Below, one piece after another: positions 1-10,500 of a stretch of DNA of 34,465 nt (positions within the stretch are counted from its first letter, which is position 1; the number at the start of each line of letters is the position of its first letter). This DNA is from Karstenula rhodostoma CBS 690.94. Lineage: Eukaryota > Ascomycota > Dothideomycetes > Pleosporales > Didymosphaeriaceae. The stretch is from positions 891,857 through 926,321 of the forward strand of contig MU001496.1 in the NCBI GenBank assembly GCA_010093485.1, read 5' to 3'. Under the pieces are notes generated by a model. It was not told the origin of the DNA. It was given only the letters and a program-made list of their open reading frames with translations, and did not search any database. Both the position numbers and the translations under genes were made by a program.

Positions 1-590
1 TATATTTTACTATAGTTCTATATTTTAAAAATCAGTTACTATATAAACTAAATTTAATTATATAGTCTTTTTCGATTTCTTACTAAAAGTCTTGAGGACG
101 TAAAGGCCCTTAAAGAATTATAAAGTTTTTATAATAGAATTATTTATATATATATAACCAATTATTATACTATTATTAGTATTCTTATTAGTATAAGTAT
201 ATATTTTACTATCGTTCTATATTTTAAAAATCAGTTACGATATAAACTAAATTAATCATACAGTCTTTTTAAATTTTTTACTAAAAGTATTAAAGTCTCT
301 ACTACTCTAAAGTAATTATAAAGCTTTTTTTAAAAAAATATTTTTTATATAACTATAAGTATTTTATAAATAATAATAATTATTATAGGTATTAGTATCT
401 ATTATAGCTTATTATAATATTTTAAAAGCTAGTTAGTATTTAGGGTATTTAATTTATATAATCTTTTTAAGTTTTTTACTATAAGCTTAAGCGTCTTTAA
501 ATAGCTTAAAGAATAATAATATATTAAGAAATACTATATATTAAAGCCTTTAAAGTATATATAATACTAATTAAAGTTTAATCTTTACTT
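1..590. repeat. Tandem repeat, ~199-bp unit, about three copies
   Basis: Three successive units begin near 1, 200 and 398. Each opens with a segment like tatattttactatagttc, followed about 20 bases later by tattttaaaaatcagtta, and then by a pyrimidine-rich stretch containing tctttttaa and ttttttact. Units 1 and 2 are close. Unit 3 is more diverged, mostly by transitions, and shortened at its end. The array may continue left of the window. It has no coding appearance and no match to the other families here. It could be a satellite or a subterminal repeat of a larger element. Confidence 0.6.
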
Positions 591-599
591 ATAATAACT

Positions 600-726
600 T
601 TAAATTTAGTTATATATTTAAAAATAATTACTAAATATAGTAACTAAGTAATTACTCAGTTACTATTTTATTTTTTAAGTAATTAGTAATAGTAATTAGT
701 AACTGAGTAATAGTAACTGAGTAATA
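600..726. repeat. Imperfect array of gtaact/agttac words, target of the SINE-like element
   Basis: This stretch repeats words such as gtaattactcagttact and gtaactgagtaata in direct and inverted order, and similar words recur at 1260-1340 after the poly(A) element. The two parts were one AT-rich array before the 727-1259 insertion. The motif is self-complementary enough to form hairpins. I see no gene in it. Confidence 0.5.
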
Positions 727-1259
727 ATCGAACTCCCTAGGAAAAGTAACTTCGTGTTTCGCGGACACTGGACCTAACCTAAGCACTAAAATGGCGGTTT
801 AGTAGTAGGGTAGGGGACAAGATCGCCCTAATAAGGAGGTATTAAATCCTATTAAAGTTAGTCTATTAAATATAACTTTAAAAGTTTAAAAAAGTAAGGT
901 ATTACTTTAATTTATACTAGTCTTTATTAGGGGACGAAAAATTCCTAATTAAGTTAGAGATAACTTATAAATAAATATTTAAAAGGGGAAAAATAGGAAA
1001 AGTTAACCTAAATAGGCTAGAAACTATCTAATTAGGAATAGTTTAATTCCTAAATAGGCTAGCGTGGCGAACTAGTCCTAAATAGAAATAAAACTAGGCC
1101 TAAAATAGAAAGGAACTAGGCCTAAATAGGTAACTTATTAAAAAGAATAATTATAGAGCTAGCGATAGAATTATATAGGATATCTAGATATTTTCTTAAT
1201 ACTAGGTAGCTCCTCCTAGGGGTTTATTTTTAAAAAAAAAAAAAAAAAAGAAAAAAAAA
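727..1259 (+). mobile_element. Poly(A)-tailed SINE-like retroposon, 533 bp, with 11-bp TSD
   Basis: The element ends in an A-rich run at 1232-1259 with one interrupting G. It is flanked by the direct repeat actgagtaata at 716-726 and 1260-1270, the arrangement left by target-primed reverse transcription. Its first ~110 bases (727-835) stand out: they hold CG, TG and CA dinucleotides (for example cgtgtttcgcgg and ggacactgg) that are nearly missing elsewhere, so the head has largely escaped RIP. The rest is AT-rich and contains a repeated phrase, aactaggcctaaa, near 1090 and 1117. No reading frame is recognisable. It could be a SINE or the 3' end of a LINE. A weak B-box-like string lies on the opposite strand, which does not support a tRNA origin. 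Confidence 0.6.
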
Positions 1260-1270
1260 ACTGAGTAATA

Positions 1271-1742
1271 GTAATTAAGTAATTACTTAGTAATACTATA
1301 TAGTAATTACTCAGTTACTTAGTAATACTTAATTACTATTTTTCGTAATACTGCTTTAGCTTTAGTAATATAATTTAGAAAAAACTAGAGTAATAAATAA
1401 TTATATAAGCTATAATAGTAATTAGTAAGGAATTTATTCTAGTTTTCTAGTTCTATTTTATATAATATAGAGGAAGACCTATATAAAGTAATTTATTAAA
1501 AAAGTAGACTTTATCTTAGCTTACTTTATATAAAATAGAGTAAAGATTTTAATCTTCTTAAATAGTAAAAATTTAATAAGGAAGTCTATCTTTATCTTAC
1601 TTAAGTTATAAAGGATATTCTAGTAATACTAATTACTAAAATTAAAATAGAATATATTCTTAATTCTAGAAAAAGATATAATTAGTGATTAAAAGTATAA
1701 ATTTACTATTAGTATAATTTAAAAACTTTTAATACTTAAAAA
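1271..1742. other. Unidentified AT-rich relic, left half of the A1 insertion site
   Basis: There is no recognisable gene here. The stretch is the left part of the sequence into which family A copy A1 inserted. Its continuation is 13796-14051, joined through the TSD tactattac. The last ~25 codons before the TSD read in phase with the lysine-rich frame on the far side of A1, so this may be the C-terminal end of a dead transposon protein. Several inverted stretches near 1450-1550 (actttatataaaatagagt) look like ordinary AT-rich self-complementarity. Confidence 0.35.
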
Positions 1743-2592
1743 TACTATTACTTTTTTTTTTTTTTTTTTTTTAATATAAAGTTACTATTATAACTATCTA
1801 GTAATAAGGAAATATCTAGAGGTACTATATAGTTCTATTAAATAGCTCTAAAGGATAGTACTATTTATAATAAAAAAGAAAAAAGGGTACCTATAGTACT
1901 AGACTTAATTAACTATATATTAACCTATATAAGGATTATATAATATTATAATATATAATATTATACTATAATACTATAATACTATAATACTATATAACGC
2001 TAGTAGAGTAGTATACTTTTTATTTACTAATACTTAATATATAATTATAGAGAAGTTCTTTTTTTTTTTTTTATATAAAGCTGCTATTATAACTACTTAG
2101 TAATAAGGAAATATCTAGAAGTACTATATAAATCTATTAAATAGCTCTAAGGGATAGTACTATTTATAATAAGAGAGAAAGAAAAAAGGGTATCTATAGT
2201 ACTAAGCTTAATTAACTAAGTATAAACCTATATAAGTATTATATAATATTATAATAAATAATACTATACTATTATACTATAATATTATATAATATTAATA
2301 GGGTAGTATACTTCTTATTTACTAATATCTAATATATAATTATAGAGAAGTTATAAAATATTAAGAATATTATAAAATATTAAGGATATTATATATTAAT
2401 AATATTATAATTTAAAAAAGAATATAAAAGAGAGGTTACCTACTAGTAGTAAGTAATTTATAATACTATATATAAAGGCTAGCTTTTATAGAAAAAAACC
2501 TATACTATATCTCTATTAAAATAGCTAATAATAAGTAACTAATTATTAGTAATAAATATAACTTTATATATACTAATAGTATTACTAATTCT

Positions 2593-3086
2593 ATTAGTTA
2601 CTTATTATTATTAGCTATTTTAATAGAGTAGGATATAGTATAGGTCTCTTCTTATAAGAGCTAGCCTTTATATATAGTACTATAAGTTACTTACTACTAG
2701 TAAATAACCTCTCTTTTATATTCTTTTTTAAATTATAATATTATTAATATATAATATTCTTAATATTTCGCGACTTCTCTATAATTATATATTAGGTATT
2801 AGTAAATAAGGAGTATACTACCCTACTAGTATTATATAGTATTATAGTATTATAGTATTATAGTATTATAGTATTATAGTATTATAGTATTACTATATTA
2901 TATAATACGTATAGATAGGTTAATACTTAGTTAATTAAGCCTAGCGCTATAGGCGCCCTTCTCTCTTATTATAAATAGTACTATCCTTTAGAGCCCTTTA
3001 ATAGATCTATATAGTACCTCTAGATATTTCCTTATTACTAGGTAGTTATAATAATAGCTTTATATTAAAAAAAAAAAAAAAAAAAA
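2593..3086 (+). mobile_element. Family A copy A3, 5'-truncated, nested in A2
   Basis: This 494-bp plus-strand copy lacks the 5' ~700 bp of the family and ends in a poly(A) run at 3067-3086. It is flanked by a 12-bp TSD, attactaattct at 2581-2592 and attactaatttt at 3087-3098, differing by one transition. 5' truncation, a poly(A) tail and a TSD over 10 bp are what LINE-type target-primed reverse transcription leaves. It faces away from the adjoining half of A2, giving a long inverted repeat. It retains CG in gcctagcgctataggcgcc (2939-2957), which shows the pre-RIP sequence of the family's 3' region. Confidence 0.75.
2833..2891. repeat. Octanucleotide array (attatagt)n inside A3
   Basis: About seven units of the 8-bp word attatagt. 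The same array occurs at the equivalent place in other family A copies (about 1958-2000, 5620-5658, 13268-13300, 14275-14300, 18285-18307 and 25536-25556) with varying unit number. It is the insertion site of both copia elements. Confidence 0.8.
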
Positions 3087-5242
3087 ATTACTAATTTTAT
3101 ATATAGTATAAATCTAAATAATATAGACCTCTATAAGATTAAATATATTCTCTATTAAGTTAACTTTTATTAGTATAATAATTAATCTAGTATATAGATA
3201 TTATAAGTTATAGCTATAGACTATATAATTATAGAGTTTATTAGTAAATTTCTTATACACGCGTATATATAGTATTACTAGCTTAGGGCTTACTAAGATT
3301 ACCTCTATAGTAGTTAACTAAAAATAGGAACTTTATTACTAAGTAGTAAGAGATAATTATAATAATTTTTAAAAGCTAAAAGAAGCTAAACTTTATAGTA
3401 AAAGTAATTATAATTAAGTTAGAGTAACCTATATAGTTAATAAATATATAGTAGATAGTAGCTACCCTATAGTAGTATATAAAGTAAGAAGTAGTAGGTA
3501 ATATTAATAGTAATAATAAGTAAATAATATTAATACTAATAATAGGTAGGTAGTATTAATAGTAATAGTAATAGTAATAGGGTAATATATAGAGCTATAA
3601 GCTATAAGCTATAAGTAAAAGTAAAGGATATTAGTAAGTATAAGTAAGTAGAAAAATTAGTATTTAAATAACTATTAGTTAGTGTTATACTAATAATTAA
3701 AAAAGTATAAAAATATATAAAATAAATATTAAAGAAGAATAAAAAGGTCTCTCTCTTATTATAAATATACTATATAGTCCTATAGGTCTGGATTAGAATT
3801 TAGGCCGGTATAGAGAAGTTATAAAATATTAAGGATATTATAAAATATTAAGAATATTATATATTAATAATATTATAATTTAAAAAAGAATATAAAAAAG
3901 AGATTACCTACTAGTAGTAAGTAACTTATAATATTATATATAAAGGCTAGCTTTTATAGAAAGAGACCTATATTATATTCTATTCTATTAAAATAGCTAA
4001 TAATAGTAAGTAACTAATCCTTAGTAATAAATATAACTTAGTATATACTAGTAGTAAGTCTATTAGTAACCTAGATATATCTAATTATATATATTATAAA
4101 ATCTAATATATTATCTAGTAAGTTAACCTCTATTAGTATAATAATTAATTTAGTATATAAATACTATAAGTTATAACTATAGATTATATAATTATAGAGT
4201 TTATTAGTAAGTTTCTTATATATATATATAGTATTACTAATATAATATTACTAACCTAAGTAAGAATAATACTATAGTAGTTAGCTAAGAATAAGAACTT
4301 TATATATAAATAGTAAAAAATAATTATAATAGTTTTTAAGGGCTAAAAAAAGCTAGACGTTATAGTAAAAATAATTATAATTAAAGAGTTAGAGAAGTCT
4401 ATATAATTAATAAATATAAAAGTAGTAGTAACTACTTTATAGTAGGTAAAGTAAAAGTAGTAGGTAATATTAATAGTAATAATAGATAGGTAATAATAGG
4501 TAGGTAATATTAATATTAATAGTAATAGGGTAATATACTAAGCTATAAGCTATATAGTCTAGATCCTAATTTAGGCCTATAGGACTATATAGTATACTTA
4601 TAATAGAAGAGAGCTTTTTATCCTTCTTTAATACTTATTTTATATATTTTTATACTTTTTTAATTATTAGTATAATACTAACTAATAGTTATTTAATACT
4701 AACTCTCTTTACTTATACTTATTAATATTCCTAATTTTTACTTATAGCTTATAGCTTATAGCTTACCCTATTACTATCGCTATTACTATTAATACTATCT
4801 ACCTATTATTACTATTAATATTACCTACTACTTCCTTATATATTCTATAAAGCTACTACTACTTACTCTATATTTATTAACTATATAAGTTATTTTAACT
4901 TAATTATAATTACTTTTACTATAAAGTCTAGCTCCTTTTAATCCTTAAAAACTATTATAATTAGCTTTTACTACTTACTAGTAAAGTCCCTATTTCTAAT
5001 TAACTACTATAAAGGTAATCCTACCCTAGGTTAGTAATACTATATATATATATATATATATAAGAAACTTACTAATAGACTCTATAATTATATAGTCTAT
5101 AGCTATAACTTATAGTATTTATATACTAGATTAATTATTATACTAATAGAAGTTAACTTACTAGATAATATATTAAATTTTATAATATATATAGTTAGAT
5201 ATATCTAGATTACTAATAGACTTACTACTAATATATACTATA

Positions 5243-5349
5243 TATTATAGATAATTACTATAAGATAGGGTAAATTTATAAAGTAAAGGGGATAATAAGG
5301 TATTATACTTTACTAATATATAGAAACTAAAAAAGTGACTAAGGCACTT
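5243..5349 (-). mobile_element. Short D/C-family retroposon, 107 bp, inside A4
   Basis: It matches the reverse complement of 6511-6632 (shared landmarks: a gggtaa block, a gggg-rich run, and a ctttact... block ending in gactaaggc). It is flanked by the near-exact TSD atatatactata (5231-5242) and atatacactata (5350-5361), one CpA-to-TpA difference apart. It is truncated by a few bases at its 5' end relative to the 6511 copy. It has no poly(A); the 3' end is the tattatag end. It keeps some TG and CA pairs that the surrounding A4 has lost. Confidence 0.65.
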
Positions 5350-5658
5350 ATATACACTATATTATATTTATTACTAAGGATTAGTTACTTATTATTATTA
5401 GTTATTTTAATAGAGTAGGATATAGTATAGATCTCTTTCTATAAGAGTTAGCCTTTATATATAATACTATAAGTTACTTACTACTAGTAGGTAACCTCTT
5501 TTTTATATTCTTTTTTAAATTATAATATTATTAATATTTTATAATATCTTTAATATTTCGCGACTTCTCTATAATTATATATTAGGTATTAGTAAATAAG
5601 GAGTATACTATCCTACTAGTATTTTATAGTATTATAGTATTATAGTATTATAGTATTA

Positions 5659-5864
5659 TATAGTAGAGAAAAGGAGCTCGAATATCCCTTTATTTAGGGA
5701 GTAAATTAATTAGATTACTATATAAGAAAAGATTACTAGAAAGGCTAGTTATATACTATACTTATCCTAAATTAGTTTAGTACTTAGGTTAAGGTACCTC
5801 TTATTATAGCTAATTAGAGCTCTATAAACCCTAATATTACTAAGTATTATTTATATTTTTAATA
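5659..5864 (-). repeat. copia-1 3' LTR (206 bp)
   Basis: It matches 12817-13022 with only about five differences, all transitions. It starts tatagtagag and ends ttttaata. On the minus strand an LTR start tattaagaa probably derives from tgttaagaa. The match to the copia-2 LTRs is close except at C/G sites lost to RIP. Confidence 0.9.
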
Positions 5865-7560
5865 TACCCTTTAGGTAAATAATACTTATTATTTATTTAC
5901 TAGTAGAATTTAATTATTTAGATTAGCTTCTTTTTAGAAATATATAGTTTAGACTATAATTTCCTACTTATATTATACTATTATTAGTATTATAATACTA
6001 ATTAGCTAGAGTAAGAATTTCTTAGTACTTAATATAGTACTTATAAATAGTAGTAGTCTTATAACTAGGTATAGTAAGTAATAGTAAATAAGGTAAGTAA
6101 TTATTATATAGTATAAATTAGTAAAGGTAGGTAAAATAAAAAGATATCTTTTATACCTTTTAAACTTTTCTTCTTTATCCCTATTATTTTATCTTATAGT
6201 ATATTCTTACCTTTTACTTTTTAATACTCTACTTATACCTTTTAGATAGCTAATAATATTACTAAAGCTTATACTACTAAAGTATATAAATAAAAAAAGA
6301 GACTTAAAACTAAATAAGTAGCTATTACTAAAAGATTTACTATAATTTCTTAAATAACTTATTAATCTAATTATTTTTTTATTTAGTCTACTTCTTATAT
6401 TTCTAGCTAAGCTCCTTTATTAGTATTATATACTCTCCTAGCTATAGAAGAAGAGTATATTAGGGCTATTTAGTTAATAAGCTACTTTAGCTACTTAATA
6501 AATATTTTAACGCTGGGCAAGCCTTAGCCGCTTTTTTAGTCCCCCTTTATTCGTGTATTGGTAAAGTATAATATACCTTTTTATCCCCCCTACTTTATTA
6601 AGTTACCCTACCTTATAGTGAATCTCTATAATATAAATATTTTAAATAGTAGGTTAGATAGCCTTTACTATAATATTATAAACTAGTAAATAAGGTACTA
6701 CTTTTATTATTATATATACTTATATAAATTAATATAAGCTAGATTCTCTATTTATCTAGTTAAATTTTATTAATTATTATAGTCTACTATTTCTAGCTAT
6801 ATATATAATATACTTTATTCTATTCTATAATAATTTAAACTCTAATATAAGTTTTCCTTATTTTTTTTATTATTTAGATTTTTACTAACTATATATAGGC
6901 TTATAAGGTTAATTATTTATAATAGTATATTTAAGTTATACTAAAGAATTAAAATAAAGGTTAAAAAACCCTTTTTATATTTTTATAGAACCCCTACTTA
7001 ATAACTAGCTTTTTTTTTACTCCTTTTACTTTTATTTCTACTTTATTTACTTTTATTCTACTTTTACTTACTTTTATTTTTACTTTTATTCCTATTTTTT
7101 TTACTTCTATTCTTATTTTTACTACTTCTATCCTTACTCTATCTATCTTTTAGTAAATTTACTCTATAAATAGTTAGGAGATAAGTTTATAAAAAGTTAT
7201 ATATATTTTTAAGTATAGTATATTTACTCTTTATAAGTACTATACTTTATAGTAGCTCTATAAGGTAGGCCTAAATATTAGTTATTATAATATAGATTAA
7301 TAGTAGCCTAATTTTAATTACCTTAAGGAGTATTTATATAGTTATAATAGATTTTTTAAAACTAAAGAATTTTTTATTTATAGTTAGAGTAGCTTTAGAT
7401 ATAAATATATTAGATACTCTAATATATTAAAAGTATAGTAGTATACTTAGCTTTATAAACTCTTTAATTAGATATTTAATATATTTAAATAAAATAAATT
7501 TTTTTTATTTTTCTTTTATTTTATTTTTATTCTCTAGTTAAAAAGTACTTTTTATAATTA
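5865..7560 (-). pseudogene. copia-1 extra region downstream of pol (ORF3-like), broken
   Basis: The ~1.7 kb between the end of RNase H and the 3' LTR is collinear with 18515-20075 of copia-2, where it is better preserved and reads as one long frame. Here that frame is filled with RIP stops and split by the 122-bp insertion at 6511. A low-complexity stretch at about 7015-7150, built on variants of the hexamer tttact on the plus strand, corresponds to the hexamer repeat of copia-2. No family is recognised. Most Ty1/copia elements have little between RNase H and the LTR, so the region is unusual. It could be a captured gene, an env-position ORF or non-coding spacer. Confidence 0.5.
6511..6632 (+). 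mobile_element. D/C-family retroposon, 122 bp, little RIP, inserted in copia-1
   Basis: It interrupts copia-1 exactly where copia-2 is continuous (near 19150). It is flanked by the 13-bp TSD ataaatattttaa at 6498-6510 and 6633-6645. It begins cgctgggcaagccttagccg and ends ctctataat(a). It holds CG, TG and CA dinucleotides that the surrounding copia-1 has lost, so it either arrived after the RIP of copia-1 or was too short to be targeted. It matches the last ~125 bp of the 1.28-kb D element at 15895-17178, so it is probably a 5'-truncated copy. No poly(A) tail is present. Confidence 0.75.
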
Positions 7561-7579
7561 AATCTAATAAATTTCTACT

Positions 7580-10500
7580 TATTTTACTTTTTCTATATCT
7601 ATAATTATAAAACTTATATCTTAAAGATTAAATAGCTATATAAATCTAGTAAACTACTACTTTAATAATACTTTTATTAAACTATTTATAGGTATTTTAT
7701 TTATTTTAAGATATAAAACCTTAAATAATCCCTTTATATACTCTTATTATAGCTATATATTCTAAATATTAATATAATAAAAATATATAGTAATTCTTTT
7801 ATTTTTTTTAATTACTAGTCTAATTATTTACTAGTTATTATAGTAGATTTACTAAAGTAATCCTAAGTCTAGTATAAATTTAGTAAAGAAGTATTTTAAA
7901 ACTATTACTTCTTTACTAATATATTTTAGAGTAAGAAACTCTATTTCTATAGTTAAAATTATAATTATATTTTAGTAAATTACTTTCTATAAAATAGTAC
8001 TACTAAATAGTAAAGTAATATATCTATAGAATAATTATTTTATTAATAAATTATTTATAAAAGATATATCTTTATAGATAAGTAGGTCTAAACTATTATA
8101 TTTACTAAATTAAATTACTTTCTAGCGCGTCCTATAGAGGTATAAAATTACTTAATTAACTATTACTTTATATTTTATATTTAGGTTAGTAAGGAAAAAG
8201 AATAGCTTTAATATAGTAAATATAATATCTAGTTATAGTATAATTACTATATATAATATTAATTTAACCTTTTCTTAATAACTCTTAATTTACTATAGTA
8301 ATACTTTACCTTTACTCTTTTTAAGCTTATTAATTAAGAGAGGAGTAGGTAGGAAGCTACTAGCTTTATAAAGCTTAAATTTTTTTATAATCTTATTAAT
8401 ATATATATTATATATAAGCATAATTATCTAATTATCTTAGTCTCTAATTACTTATACTCTAAGAAACTACTTAACTAGTCTCTTATCTTTAATCTTATAT
8501 TTATTTATAACCTTATTCTATAGTATTTAAGCTTACTCTTTATAGTTATTATAATATAGAAGTAGTATATTATCTATATAAAATAGTACTAGAATTTTCT
8601 AATCTTTAAAAAGGAATAAATAAGGCTTTTTCTTTAAAGCTTTAAGCCCTTTAGCTCTAAGTAAGTAGGAAAACTCTTTATACTAGAGAAGTAGTAAGTC
8701 TTTTAAACTATAAAGAGCTTAATTTAATCTTATATATATTCTTAGTATTTTAAACCTATCTAGAAGTTTATAGGTTATAGGATTATCTACTATAATTATA
8801 ATATTTAGGAATACTTCTATAATATTATATTATTTAATCTTAAAATTAAATTCTATAGTAATTACTATTACTACTTAGAATAACCTTACTATAAGTATAG
8901 TAATATAGGTTAAGTATAATATATTTTTTAGTTAAAAATTCCTTTTAACTATAATATAAGCTTTATAGTTTTTAAACTAATTATTTTAATTAAGCTTATA
9001 TATAAATACCTATTTTAATAAAAATAAGTATCCTATTATTTATAATTAGGGTAGTTTTATTTAAGTTTCTTTCTACTATAGGGTAGTAATTTCTTTAATT
9101 ATAGTTTACTTAAATAGCTTTCTTAGAGGATAGGAAAGTAGATATTTCTAGAGTATTAGTTTTAGTAGTAATTTATCTCTATATAGATAAGCTAGTAATA
9201 TTACTAATTTTAATTTTTTAAGTATAATTACTATAATTATTATATTTAGTATCTTATAGCCTTTATACTTATTTTAGGTTTTATCTACTCCTAGTATAAA
9301 TATATATATAAAATTAATCTAGAAATTATCTTTTAAAAATAAATTTACTATTAGTATATATATACTAAAATTTAATTTACCCCTTAACTAATTATTATAA
9401 TTTATATTTTATTATCTTAACCTTTAAACTAGTAAATACCTACTTATTAGTTAGTTAATTTTAGGTACCTCTTTTTAAAGTTATCTACTTACCTTATTTA
9501 CTATAGGGAAGATATATTATTACTTTTAGCTTATTAGTAAATTTCTTATTTTATTTAATAATATAGAGTTAGTTATACTAGGTTAAGAGGTAATAGTAAG
9601 GTTTTAAAGCTCCTACTCTAAAGAAGTATTATTCTAAGGCTCTAATTTATTAGCTTTTCTAGTTAAATTCTAATTCTAGTAGCTCCTAATATCTTTATAA
9701 TTATATTAATTAGTTTCTATAATATCTAGTTATAGTATTATATCTAGAGTTATAAATTCTATACTTAAATTTTAGTTTATATAAATTTCTAGTTACTAGC
9801 TAGCTATACCTATAGCTTATATAGTAGTTAGTATTATTACTTTTTAATTTCTTAACTAGCTATCCTTAGAATCTATCTACTCTAATCTTTTATCTCTAAA
9901 TAATTACTTAGTATTCTTAATTCTTATAGTACTTATATACTTATTTAAGCTAGAAGTAAAATTAATTATATTAAATATATTTTTTAGATTATTAACTTTA
10001 TCCTTATAAATACTTTCTATAATTCTTAAAACTTTTACCTTTAGGAGCTTAACTTTATATACTTCTTAGTAGAAGATTATCTTATTAAATATAATATTTC
10101 TAGTTATAATTACTTAATTAAATATAAAAATCTATATTCTATAGATATTAAAAGCTTAATAGCTTACTAAATATCTAATATAAGCTCTTAGATTTATTTT
10201 AAATCCCCTTTTATTATATCTAGTTTTATAATCCTTTATTAGAGAATATACTTAGTATTTATAAGTATAAATTCTACTTTAGTCTAGATAGAGATCTACT
10301 ATTATATATTATATAATTACTAGTTTATAGTACTAAAAGTACTATTAGAACTAGCTATTTAATACTTTATTTAGTAATTAAAAGCTATATATTATACTTA
10401 GACTTATATTATATAACTAGACTACTATATTTATAATTTTTAGCTATAGCTTTATTAGTAGATTTATACTAGACCTTATTTTTACTATTTATTTAATTAG

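Larger units (their letters stand above)
2058..3808 (-). mobile_element. Family A copy A2, full length, nested in A1 and interrupted by A3
   Basis: Poly T at 2059-2072 marks the 3' end on the minus strand and the 5' end lies near 3808. The 12-bp TSD tatagagaagtt is exact at 2046-2057 and 3809-3820, and A1 sequence resumes directly after it. Removing A3 and its duplicated target leaves about 1.24 kb, which defines the family's full length. Internal landmarks from the 5' end are a terminal inverted repeat, a tataagc heptamer array near 3595-3622, and short tandem arrays of taatattaatag type near 3500-3580. No protein-like frame is seen. A few CG sites (near 3260 and 3806) remain unmutated. Confidence 0.75.

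Noticed and set aside
728..745. tRNA-type B box (gttcgatt on the minus strand) in the SINE-like head
   Set aside because: It lies on the strand opposite to the poly(A) tail, lacks the final C of the box and has no A box at the right spacing.
2833..2891. CRISPR-like array
   Set aside because: It is an 8-bp uninterrupted microsatellite without spacers.
2058..3086. Large DNA transposon with ~500-bp terminal inverted repeats
   Set aside because: The arms end in poly T and poly A, and the right arm has its own 12-bp TSD, so the palindrome results from two retroposon insertions.
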